Notes under the pieces: generated by a model | Seen by the model: only the letters and a program-made list of their open reading frames with translations | Database searches by the model: none | Told to the model about the DNA's origin: nothing | From: Methylotuvimicrobium alcaliphilum 20Z | Lineage (GTDB): Bacteria; Pseudomonadota; Gammaproteobacteria; Methylococcales; Methylomonadaceae | Length of the DNA: 64,000 nt | Assembly: GCF_000968535.2 (NCBI RefSeq) | Contig: NC_016112.1 | Span: forward strand, 1,736,001-1,800,000 | Reading direction: 5' to 3' | Translations under genes and position numbers: made by a program | Shown: positions 9,440 through 16,634 of the stretch, in pieces | Layout: each line of letters begins with the position of its first letter | Position numbering within the stretch: the stretch's first letter is position 1

Positions 9440-10276
9440 ATGTATTCGAGTGCAAAATTACCATTGCAAGTTCAAAGAATATATAACCCATCGATTGAAG
9501 AGTTTAATAAGTTATATGCGGTACCGGGTAAGCCAGTGTTGATAACAGGAGTTGTTTCCCAATGGAAAGCTTGCTCACTATGGAATCCACAATATTTCAA
9601 GTCGCTTGCTGGTGAGCGGGGAGTTCCTGTAAAGCGGATGAAAAACGGGAATTATCGTGAAGCATCTAGCGAACTGATGACGTTATCGGAATACTTGGCT
9701 CTGGTAAACAACAATCCAGTCGAAGAAGATCGCGTGTATCTTAGCGAGCAACCGGTTAAAAAAATTCTTCCGGAATTGGTTTCGGACTATTCTGTCCCTG
9801 CATACATCGATTCGAAAGAGCCATTGGCTGCTTGTTATATTGGGAGTCATGTATATTCCCAGATACATTTTCATCCTTATGGAAAAGCTTTGCTTTGTGT
9901 TGTTTCGGGTCGTAAAAAAGTTAAACTTTTCGCACCCGATCAAACTCAATTTTTATATCAGAAATATAATTTCAGCAAGATTACGGATGAGCCCGTTGAT
10001 TTAGAAAAGTATCCTTTGTATGCAAATGCAAACTACTATGAGTGTGAAGTCAACGCGGGAGAAATGCTCTTTTTTCCAATCTATTGGTGGCATGGCGTTG
10101 ACACGCGGGAATTCACATCGGCTGTTGTTTTTTTCTGGAACGATCCACGTCGTTTGAGATGGCTGCCCCCACCGGGCATACCTTGGCATACACCTTTACT
10201 ATTTGAAATTGCTTCTTGGTATTTTAAGGGGAAAGCAATTCTGCGGAAATTAGCGAGTTATCAAGATAGAAGTTGA
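9440..10276 (+). CDS. Cupin_8/JmjC-like protein, putative Fe(II)/2-oxoglutarate-type oxygenase
   Basis: 278 residues with a clear ribosome-binding site (AGGAG, 11 bp upstream). The core matches the cupin_8/JmjC family: YSQIHFHPYGKALLCVVSGR (residues 139-158), KVKLFAPDQ, then NAGEMLFFPIYWWHGV with the distal His218. Family members hydroxylate proteins or small molecules using iron and 2-oxoglutarate. The usual metal triad is H-x-D/E...H; here the first pair is His143-x-His145, so the acidic ligand is replaced by histidine. Activity may therefore be altered or lost. Its place among siderophore genes suggests amino-acid hydroxylation to make an iron ligand (inference). The gene is AT-rich like the sulfotransferase. 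Confidence 0.8.
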   Translation: MYSSAKLPLQVQRIYNPSIEEFNKLYAVPGKPVLITGVVSQWKACSLWNPQYFKSLAGERGVPVKRMKNGNYREASSELMTLSEYLALVNNNPVEEDRVYLSEQPVKKILPELVSDYSVPAYIDSKEPLAACYIGSHVYSQIHFHPYGKALLCVVSGRKKVKLFAPDQTQFLYQKYNFSKITDEPVDLEKYPLYANANYYECEVNAGEMLFFPIYWWHGVDTREFTSAVVFFWNDPRRLRWLPPPGIPWHTPLLFEIASWYFKGKAILRKLASYQDRS

Positions 10277-10398
10277 ACAGTCCTCGATTTAGGCTTTTAC
10301 TCTTTCCAATTTTGATGCTTGGTACTAAATGACTGTTGTGTATTGAATCCGCTGGCCGGTAAAAGTGTTGTATACATCCTTTTGTCCGATTTTTTCCA

Positions 10399-10590
10399 TT
10401 ATTCCAATCCCGCACCCCGCATATGCTGCCGTAAACTCAGCGGTCGCATATTGATTCAGACTTCCTTGATGTAGTCCGGGCATTCTTACTAGGGGCCGAC
10501 GGCGCGCCAGTCGTTGGGGATTTCCTTGTAATAAGGCCGGAACGAATATTGCTTTTCGTGATCGACGATTTGATCGATCGCAGGATGATT
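10399..10590 (-). pseudogene. Decayed second mbtH copy
   Basis: The reverse strand reads DQIVDHEKQYSFRPYYKEIP, then NDWRAVGP, followed at once by two in-frame stops, a deleted stretch, and the intact tail [16 protein letters not shown] before a stop at 10399-10401. It aligns through its length with the functional MbtH at 13171-13389, which ends [16 protein letters not shown]. The conserved LxxxxxxWTDxRP block has been eroded by stops and a roughly 10-base loss. The remnant abuts the phosphopantetheinyl transferase start. The rest of the 10277-10594 gap shows nothing recognisable. Confidence 0.88.
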
Positions 10591-10594
10591 ATGT

Positions 10595-11278
10595 ATGGAT
10601 ATCGATTTATGGTTTGAAACGTTAGTCATTACCGATGAAGAGTATCGGTATTATTGGTCTCTACTGGACAAAAATGAGCAAGATAAGGCCTTGCGTTTTG
10701 TGCAAACAAGGCATGGCCGGAGTTATGTGGCAAGCCACGGGAAGCTCAGGTTGATTTTGGCCGAGTATCTGGGCATGCCTCCTGAAACAATCACGTTTTC
10801 AACACAAGCGCACGGCAAACCTTTTGTTGCCTGCGGCAATTCCAATGGCATTAGATTCAATTTGGCTCATTCCGGCGATCATATGGCGGTTGGTGTCGGT
10901 TATGCTTATGATATCGGCGTCGATATCGAAGTATGGACGGATCGGGTCGATTATCATGGGATTGTGGCGTTATGTTTTTCTGAGGAAGAGACTCGGTTTT
11001 GGTCGGATTTGCCGAAGGAGCGGCTGCAAGAATTTTTTTACAGACTTTGGACAAGGAAAGAAAGCTTCATCAAAGTTGTCGGCCTAGGATTTTCGTTAGA
11101 TGTTTCTCAAGTGGAAACCGCAGTGCAAGGGCCGAGCCGATTCTTGTCGTTGCCGAGCGGATGCGGTTCGCCGAAAGGATGGTGTTTGATCGATTTGGAT
11201 TTAGCTAATGGCTTGAGTGGTGCAGTGACTATTTCGGGCCTGGATATGCCGAAGATTGTTTACAAGCATCTCGGGTAG
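10595..11278 (+). CDS. Sfp-type 4'-phosphopantetheinyl transferase
   Basis: 227 residues, the usual length of the Sfp/Gsp group. It transfers phosphopantetheine from CoA to the serine of carrier domains, activating the NRPS. Visible motifs: the substrate-side FNLAHSGDHMAVGVG, the Mg/CoA motif GVDIEV (second acidic residue present) and FYRLWTRKESFIKVVGLG, matching WxxKEAxxK. It sits in the siderophore region next to the decayed mbtH, so its natural partner is very likely the NRPS at 1-3708 and its upstream modules. The start chosen is ATG 10595; no strong ribosome-binding site is visible. Confidence 0.93.
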   Translation: MDIDLWFETLVITDEEYRYYWSLLDKNEQDKALRFVQTRHGRSYVASHGKLRLILAEYLGMPPETITFSTQAHGKPFVACGNSNGIRFNLAHSGDHMAVGVGYAYDIGVDIEVWTDRVDYHGIVALCFSEEETRFWSDLPKERLQEFFYRLWTRKESFIKVVGLGFSLDVSQVETAVQGPSRFLSLPSGCGSPKGWCLIDLDLANGLSGAVTISGLDMPKIVYKHLG

Positions 11279-11430
11279 GGGTCTGGTTGTAGGTTGCGGT
11301 AGTTCCTTGTGGGCTGGATCTCGGCAATCCCTAACGAGATGACGTTGTTAATAAATAGGGTCGGATCCTGAGATATCCCCAAAAAATAGCTATATAAAAT
11401 AATTTGCTATGGTTGAAAATTGAAAGATAA

Positions 11431-11868
11431 GTTGGTTTTTTCGTATACATTGGTAGAAAAAGGGGTTACATATTTGAGCAATTATTTCGGTTGTCGCGCG
11501 ATTACGCGCGGCAGGATATTATGGAGTTGTTACGGGTCATAGATTGGCTGATGCAGCTCCCGGATGAGTTAGAACGGCAATTAACCTATGAAATCAAACA
11601 ACTGGAGGCGGAAACGATGACTTATGTGATGTCGATAGAGCGTTTGGCTCTGGAGCAAGGTAAATTGGAAGGGAAGGCCGAAGGAAAAGTGGAAGGAAAA
11701 ATAGAGGGCGAGGCTGGACTGCTTCAGCGCCAGTTGATCAAACGCTTCGGCCCGTTGCCGGGCGCGATTCAACGACGTCTGGATCAAGCCACGTCGGAGC
11801 AACTCGAAATCTGGGCAGAGCGGATTTTGGATGCGCCGAACTTGCCGGCGGTGTTCGACGATCATTGA
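11431..11868 (+). pseudogene. C-terminal fragment of an Rpn-family (PD-(D/E)XK) nuclease/transposase-like gene
   Basis: The frame reads ...YIFEQLFRLSRDYARQD, then IMELLRVIDWLMQLPDELE, then a charged GKxEG repeat (KLEGKAEGKVEGKIEGEAG), then a helical tail LLQRQLIKRFGPLPGAIQRR. This matches the C-terminal half of recombination-promoting Rpn/YhgA-like proteins (DUF4351 type), which are normally about 250-320 residues and carry the nuclease core at the N-terminus. Here the frame is open back to a stop at 11428-11430 without a convincing start, so the catalytic half is missing. A TTG at 11491 could in principle start a 125-residue peptide. It is flanked by the inverted repeats described at 11358-12135. 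Probably a remnant. Confidence 0.7.
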
Positions 11869-11872
11869 ACAC

Positions 11873-11958
11873 CGTAGCCCGGATGGAGCGCAGTGCAATC
11901 CGGGACAGGCGAGGCTACGAATTCCCCGTATTCCGCTGGCGCTGCATACGGGCTACGC
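11873..11958. repeat. GTAGCCCGGATGGAGCG palindromic repeat (REP-like), copy 1
   Basis: An interspersed palindromic unit: GTAGCCCGGATGGAGCGCAG ... TGCATACGGGCTACG. The two arms can fold on each other. Further copies: 12920-13005, 14243-14312 (decayed), 14809-14890, 20396-20432 (half) and 29226-29310. The rest of 11869-12161 shows only a small hairpin (CCCAAGC...GCTTGGG near 12081-12100). Confidence 0.8.
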
Positions 11959-12161
11959 GCTACGAAAGTATTCGCGGATACATCATAAAAAATTCATTCG
12001 CCATGAAGATAAACGACTATAAAGTCAACAACATAATGTTTCATGTAATATGTAACTTATTGTTATTTATGCACTGCATTCCCAAGCAAAGAGCTTGGGA
12101 ACTAGCGATTTGTGGGGATACCTCAGGATCTGACCTTTTAAAACATTGCTTCTAAGCACTA

Positions 12162-12199
12162 TATTGCATTCTAAGCACTATATTGCTTAGAATGCAATA
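12162..12199. promoter_or_regulatory. Perfect palindrome (16-bp arms) just upstream of the TumE-like gene, probable operator
   Basis: Arms 12162-12177 and 12184-12199 are exact inverse complements (core GCATTCTAAGCA / TGCTTAGAATGC) separated by 6 bp. A further half-site, CTTCTAAGCACTATATTGC, precedes it from about 12148, giving a tandem 22-bp arrangement. The right arm ends one base before the ATG at 12201. Toxin-antitoxin operons are commonly autorepressed through such palindromes, so the HTH protein at 12491 is the likely binder (inference). Confidence 0.72.
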
Positions 12200-12200
12200 C

Positions 12201-12494
12201 ATGAAAACTAAAGCCGAACCGGTTTTAAATGAAAAAGTCGTCTTGGGAGAATGGACGGTGCAGATGGTCATTTGGCGGTTGGCCGCGCCGGTGGTGGGTA
12301 GCGACCATTTATATAAATACCGTCTATATTGCGGCCGTAATGGTCAATGCCGATTGCGTTATGATAATGAGCGCGGTAAGGGTGATCACATTCACGATGG
12401 CGAGAATGAAAGACCGTATTGGTTTACCGATTATGAAACCCTGATTAGTGATTTTCGCAGCGATGTGCGGCGCGTGATGGAGCGTGAACAATGA
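12201..12494 (+). CDS. TumE-family (DUF6516) toxin-like protein
   Basis: 97 residues from ATG 12201; in-frame starts at 12183 and 12192 would fall inside the palindrome. Typical family features are visible: LYKYRLYCG..., then RLRYDNERGKGDHIH, then WFTDYETLISDFRSDV. Proteins of this type are the toxin partners of small HTH antitoxins, and some act as ribonucleases; the catalytic chemistry here is not proven. The next gene overlaps by four bases (ATGA), as in tightly coupled toxin-antitoxin pairs. It lies in mobile debris between the PPTase and mbtH. Confidence 0.72.
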   Translation: MKTKAEPVLNEKVVLGEWTVQMVIWRLAAPVVGSDHLYKYRLYCGRNGQCRLRYDNERGKGDHIHDGENERPYWFTDYETLISDFRSDVRRVMEREQ

Positions 12495-12859
12495 GTAAAG
12501 CGATTATTGAATTGAGCACTCTGGATAATGTATTTACCCGGTCGCTGGCGTTGGTCAAGGCGATTGACGCCGGCGAGTCAGCCCCGGCCGATTATCATCT
12601 GGGGTTTACCGATGCCGGGCAATTGTTTGCCGAGTTTACCGGCGAACGCTGCCGGTTGCTGGATGTGTTGAAAGCTACGGGGGCGCAATCCATTTACGCA
12701 CTGGCCAAGCGACTCGGGCGCAATTACAGTAACGTGCACCGCGATATTCAAGCCATGATGGCGCACGGGTTGATTGAAAAAAGCGATGAGAATAAAGTGT
12801 ATGTACCGTGGGATAGCGTAGAAATCCGGGTTACTCTGGGGGGGAGGCGGGTGGCGTGA
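12491..12859 (+). CDS. HTH antitoxin/transcriptional regulator (TumA-like, HVO_A0114 type)
   Basis: 122 residues. The C-terminal half is a MarR-like winged helix: LLDVLKATGAQSIYALAKRL, GRNYSNVHRDIQAMMAHGLI and EKSDENKVYVPWD (recognition helix and wing). The N-terminal part probably holds the toxin-binding surface. It overlaps the preceding toxin-like gene by ATGA and is presumably co-translated. It is the natural candidate to bind the palindrome at 12162-12199. The assignment as antitoxin rests on gene order and domain type. Confidence 0.72.
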   Translation: MSKAIIELSTLDNVFTRSLALVKAIDAGESAPADYHLGFTDAGQLFAEFTGERCRLLDVLKATGAQSIYALAKRLGRNYSNVHRDIQAMMAHGLIEKSDENKVYVPWDSVEIRVTLGGRRVA

Positions 12860-12919
12860 TTCCGGGTTCCGTCAGCAATACTGGCAGAGTTAATCCCATA
12901 TTTGAATATAAAAAAGCAG

Positions 12920-13005
12920 CGTAGTCCGGATGGAGCGTAGCGGAATACGGGGCTGGCGTGGCGATGAATTCCCCGTATTCCGCTTGCGCTGCATACGGGC
13001 TACGT
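12920..13005. repeat. REP-like palindromic repeat, copy 2
   Basis: GTAGTCCGGATGGAGCGTAG ... GCATACGGGCTACG, the same family as 11873-11958. It occupies the first part of the 12860-13170 gene-free gap. Confidence 0.78.
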
Positions 13006-13010
13006 GTTTT

Positions 13011-13128
13011 TTGGCAGGACGGTATTGCGCCACGTCCTGAATGTTTCGGCCGTGGCTAAGGCAAGTCGAGATATTTGGGGCAAATTGAAACGTTAGGGAC
13101 GGGTTAAATAGCCCGTCCTGCAAAGTTG
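13011..13128. repeat. GCAGGACGG...CCCGTCCTGC dispersed repeat
   Basis: Outer arms GGCAGGACGG and CCCGTCCTGC enclose an AAACGTTAGGGACGGGTT segment. A related unit lies at 50357-50472, where the same GGGACGGGTT / AACCCGTCC and AAACGTTTAGGACGGG blocks recur. Confidence 0.6.
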
Positions 13129-13170
13129 CCGATGTTTTTTCAACCTCCAACGAGAACAGAGCCTAAAATT

Positions 13171-13389
13171 TTACTCCAATCCGGCTTGCTGCATATGCTG
13201 CCGTAAGCTTAATGGTCGCATATCCGTCCAGGCTTCGTTGATATAATCAAGGCATATCTGTTTTAGGCCTTTGGGGCCGACGGCTTTCCAGCCGTTTGGG
13301 ATGTCTTTGTATTCCGGCCAGATGGAGTATTGCTCTTCGTGATTGATTACGACCTGATAAATGGTTGTGTCTTCCTCGTCCCAATTCAT
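13171..13389 (-). CDS. mbtH: MbtH-like protein
   Basis: 72 residues carrying the full family signature: [20 protein letters not shown], then [15 protein letters not shown], then [16 protein letters not shown]. MbtH proteins bind NRPS adenylation domains and are often needed for their folding or activity, so this is the likely chaperone of the NRPS ending at 3708. A decayed duplicate lies at 10399-10590. It is followed upstream on the same strand by the FecI-type gene (97 bp spacing), so both may share a transcript. Confidence 0.95.
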   Translation of the reverse strand: MNWDEEDTTIYQVVINHEEQYSIWPEYKDIPNGWKAVGPKGLKQICLDYINEAWTDMRPLSLRQHMQQAGLE

Positions 13390-13486
13390 GCCATTCTCCG
13401 TAGATTAGATTGTTAATATGTAAGGCTGTGCGCTTTGCCGGTCATAGCCCTTCCAATGAATAAGACGATTTACTTTCATTTTCACC

Positions 13487-13993
13487 TCAGTCGTTACTAA
13501 GATCGGACTGACGGATTTTGAATTGTTGACGGTAATGCAATAATGCTCTCGATATCAGCTTTTCCACAGCGCTTCCGGAAATATTGAGTTCTATGGCTAT
13601 TTCCGCGTAGGTCATGCCGTAAACGCGGTTTAAAATAAAGGCCTCTCTGACGCGCTCCGGCAATTCGTCAACAATAGCGGAAAAGATTGATAGTTTTTCT
13701 TCGACCAAGGCCTGATGTTCGGCTGAAGGCGCTTCTTCGCTAGGTAGCAGCGAGGTGTTGTTGATATGTTTTTCGGTTACTTTTCGGTGCTTGATGTGGT
13801 CGTAGGCAAGGTTTTTGGCGGTACGAAATAGAAATCCCCTTGGATGATCTATCTTTTGCCTCCGGATTTCTTTGGAAAAAATGATAAAGACTTCCTGTAC
13901 CAATTCGGCAGCGATCTCCGGACAATCGACGATGCGAGCCAAGTGCAGTTGTAATTCTGATTGATGTTGAATGTAAACGGATTCAAGATTCAT
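13487..13993 (-). CDS. ECF sigma factor, FecI type
   Basis: 168 residues. Region 2 includes AAELVQEVFIIFSKE and HPRGFLFRTAKNLAYDHIKH; region 4 includes LPERVREAFILNRVYGMTYA and EIAIELNISGSAVEKLISRA. These are the hallmarks of iron-starvation ECF factors that transcribe siderophore receptor genes when released by FecR. The matching FecR lies 5.4 kb away (19362-20315, opposite strand), with the exporter and acylase genes between, instead of the usual adjacent arrangement. The STN-bearing receptor at 3722 would supply the signal. The start is ATG 13993. Confidence 0.94.
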   Translation of the reverse strand: MNLESVYIQHQSELQLHLARIVDCPEIAAELVQEVFIIFSKEIRRQKIDHPRGFLFRTAKNLAYDHIKHRKVTEKHINNTSLLPSEEAPSAEHQALVEEKLSIFSAIVDELPERVREAFILNRVYGMTYAEIAIELNISGSAVEKLISRALLHYRQQFKIRQSDLSND

Positions 13994-14116
13994 GTTCTAT
14001 TTCCGGTTTTTGACGGCGGGACTATTTTGCGGCGGTTAAAATTGTGTGCACTTGGATAGCGGTAACTGCCAAGCTATTCGTTGCAACAGTTAACTTAACT
14101 AAATTTAAAGCATTTT

Positions 14117-14450
14117 TCGAGCCATGGCTTATATAGCTTAATAATCAAATACATAATTGCACAAAGTAAGTCCATTTGAGCATGAATTATGTGATATGCC
14201 GCAATTTACTATTCCTACTGTAAGCACGTAGTCTGTTATACAAGGTAGCGGAATACGGGGGGGCGTGGCTTCGAACTTCCCGGATTGGGCTGTGCTTCAT
14301 CCGGGCTTCGCTGCTATAAAGACTCATTTGCGAAGTTATATAAGCAATTATCGAGCCATATATTGTTAGTCTTAAACATCAACAGCTTAGATGCATACAG
14401 TAAGTCCATATGAGCATGAGGTGTGTGATATGCCTTAATTTAGCTATGGC
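14117..14450. repeat. Imperfect direct repeat pair (about 95 bp each)
   Basis: Both units start TCGAGCCAT, carry AGTAAGTCCAT(T/A)TGAGCATGA and end TGTGATATGCC..AATTTA (units about 14117-14213 and 14350-14450). They are separated by a decayed REP-like palindrome. Function unknown; they could be duplicated control sequence or remnants of one mobile family. Confidence 0.6.
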
Positions 14451-14808
14451 AAATAACACAGTTTAATATTTCTTCGTCCCTTAGCTGTTTACAGACAATG
14501 TGCGTTGTTTTGCATCGCAACGACTGTCTGTCAATTTTAGCTAACTTTTCCTTTTATACCTGCTTTACAACTGTGGTTATTTCACCTTCAAAGCGTCTTC
14601 CTATATAAGAGGGGTAGACAGTTCTTATTTCTATGATTTATCCGAGATGATGAATTCATAATTCGGCACGGAATCGACATGCCGACCACCCTTTTTACGG
14701 GTTCATTATTTCGTGTCGATAGGCATGAAATCGGCTAACTTCCCGATTGTACTGTAGGCGACATTTCAATTTAACGTTGCAAGTCTTATTCACGTTTTTT
14801 CTAGCCAT

Positions 14809-14890
14809 GTAGCCCGTATGCAGCGTAGCTGAATACGAGCTACATGGCTTCGAACTTCCCGGATTGCGCTGCGCTCCATCCGGGCTACGC
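14809..14890. repeat. REP-like palindromic repeat, copy 4
   Basis: TGTAGCCCGTATGCAGCGTAGC ... shortened here; the right arm ends CCATCCGGGCTACGC. It belongs to the family listed at 11873-11958 and lies 50 bp upstream of the exporter gene. Confidence 0.78.
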
Positions 14891-14939
14891 GAAATAGATA
14901 ATCGGGCGATACTGTGAATTCATAACCTATGGAGTCGAT

Positions 14940-16622
14940 ATGTTGTTCTTTTTATGGCGATCATCGTGGATCATCATTACCGGAGTATTTCTATCGGGCG
15001 CTGTAAGCGGCCTAAGTAATGCTGCGTTGATTGCCTACATCAATACCAGTTTGGCCGGTAAGCTTGATATGGTTGCCGCCCCTTGGTGGTTTGCAGGACT
15101 TGCGGTTATCGTATTAGTCAGCCGATTTATCTCGCACTATTTGTTGAATCGATTCAGTACCAAAATGGTTCGGGATCTGCGGTTGCACATTAGTCGGTTG
15201 ATCTTGAACGCGCCTTACCCTAATTTACAGAAAATCGGGAAACCGGTATTGCTGAGCCATTTGACCGAGGATGTCGCCGCGATTGCTAATGCAAGCGAAC
15301 TTTTTCCGTTGCTGTGTATAAATTTTGCCATCGTAATCGGGTGCATGACCTATTTGAGCTGGCTGTCCTGGCAATTGGCGTCCGTATTGGCCGGCGTGAT
15401 CCTGTTCGGCATAACAACGTTTAATCTGTGCAAAGACATACCGATGCGATCCGTGCGCAACGCGCGGGACGAATACGATGTGCTCAGCAGAGGATTTGCC
15501 GCATTGACCGAAGGTGTGCGGGAGCTGAAGCTGCATCGCCGGCGAAGCGATCAGTTTATTTCCGAATCTCTTGCCGGCAGCGCGGATGCCTATCGCGGCC
15601 ATTCTTTCCGCGCTACTGTGGCTTATTTATGGGTAAATCAGTGGATACAATTTCTTTATTATCTAACCATCGGCTTGATTTTGTATGTATTCCCTGTATG
15701 GCAAACCCTTAATCAAGAAATTGTGAGCGGTTATGTCATCGTGTTTTTATTCATGATGTCGCCGCTCACTATCTTAACCAACAGCCTACCGGCATTCAGC
15801 AAGGCTAAAGTATCGTTGAATAGGATTCTTCAATTAGACGATAGACTGGCTGAATGCCATTCGGCTGATCGATTGGCCGAATTGACCATGCCGGAAAAGT
15901 TTAACGCATTAACTTTGTCGGGTCTGACCCATAATTTTCATCGGGAAAAGGAAAACCGCAATTTCATTCTCGGCCCCATCGATTTGGAATTCCGGCCGGG
16001 CGAGTTAGTGTTCCTGATCGGCGGCAACGGCAGCGGCAAGACGACTTTGGCAATGCTGTTGCTAGGTCTTTATCATCCCGAACAAGGCGTTATCCGCTGG
16101 AATGGCCGCGCTATCGAGGCCGGTAACCGCGACGCCTATATGCAGAACTTTTCGGCGATTTTTTCCGACTTTTATTTATTCGATCAATTGTACGGTGTGG
16201 ATATCGAGCGGAATCGATCGTTGATGGACGATTATTTGCAACGCCTTCATCTCAATCATAAAGTGGAAATCGTAAACAACCGGTTTTCTTCGCTGAATTT
16301 GTCTCAAGGTCAACGCAAACGCTTGGCGCTACTGGTGGCTTATTTAGAGGACAGGCCGTTTTATGTATTCGACGAATGGGCGGCCGATCAAGATCCGGAA
16401 TTCAAACATTTGTTTTATACCGACTTGTTGCCGGCATTGAAAGCGCAAGGAAAAACGGTGCTAGCCATCACGCATGACGACAAATATTTTAATCTGGCCG
16501 ACCGTTGCATCAAGCTCGATGAAGGCCGTATTACAGCCGTTGAGTATCCTCAGGCCCATAGACAGCGATCGCCCGATCAAGACGGTTTGCAGTCTGCCGA
16601 TGCGGAAACGATGCCTTTTTGA
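14940..16622 (+). CDS. Cyclic-peptide/siderophore-type ABC exporter (PvdE/SyrD-like)
   Basis: 560 residues: an N-terminal six-helix membrane domain (about 1-300) fused to an ATP-binding domain. Walker A is GGNGSGKTT (about residue 361), the signature is LNLSQGQRKRLALL, Walker B is FYVFDEWAADQDP, and the switch His occurs in LAITHDDKYF. This half-transporter architecture and the SQGQ form of the signature match PvdE, which moves the acylated pyoverdine precursor into the periplasm. The acylase gene starts 12 bp after its stop, strengthening the PvdE/PvdQ parallel. It probably exports the NRPS product from the cytoplasm. The start is ATG 14940; a TGGAG box lies about 6 bp before it. Confidence 0.93.
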   Translation: MLFFLWRSSWIIITGVFLSGAVSGLSNAALIAYINTSLAGKLDMVAAPWWFAGLAVIVLVSRFISHYLLNRFSTKMVRDLRLHISRLILNAPYPNLQKIGKPVLLSHLTEDVAAIANASELFPLLCINFAIVIGCMTYLSWLSWQLASVLAGVILFGITTFNLCKDIPMRSVRNARDEYDVLSRGFAALTEGVRELKLHRRRSDQFISESLAGSADAYRGHSFRATVAYLWVNQWIQFLYYLTIGLILYVFPVWQTLNQEIVSGYVIVFLFMMSPLTILTNSLPAFSKAKVSLNRILQLDDRLAECHSADRLAELTMPEKFNALTLSGLTHNFHREKENRNFILGPIDLEFRPGELVFLIGGNGSGKTTLAMLLLGLYHPEQGVIRWNGRAIEAGNRDAYMQNFSAIFSDFYLFDQLYGVDIERNRSLMDDYLQRLHLNHKVEIVNNRFSSLNLSQGQRKRLALLVAYLEDRPFYVFDEWAADQDPEFKHLFYTDLLPALKAQGKTVLAITHDDKYFNLADRCIKLDEGRITAVEYPQAHRQRSPDQDGLQSADAETMPF

Positions 16623-16634
16623 CAACCGTTTTCG

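Larger units (their letters stand above)
11358..12135. repeat. Imperfect 22-bp inverted repeats flanking the Rpn fragment
   Basis: GGTCGGATCCTGAGATATCC... (11359-11380) is matched in reverse at 12114-12135 (...GGATACCTCAGGATCTGACC) with two mismatches. The pair brackets the Rpn-family fragment and one palindromic repeat. It may mark the ends of a decayed mobile unit; no target duplication was recognised. Confidence 0.5.
13994..14939. other. 946-bp gene-free spacer with duplicated and palindromic segments
   Basis: No credible gene. It holds an imperfect direct duplication (about 14117-14213 and 14350-14450; shared core AGTAAGTCCATNTGAGCATG followed by TGTGATATGCC), a decayed REP-like unit (14243-14312) and a better copy (14809-14890). 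It separates the divergent fecI-type and exporter genes, so promoters for both should lie here, but none could be assigned with confidence. Confidence 0.7.
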
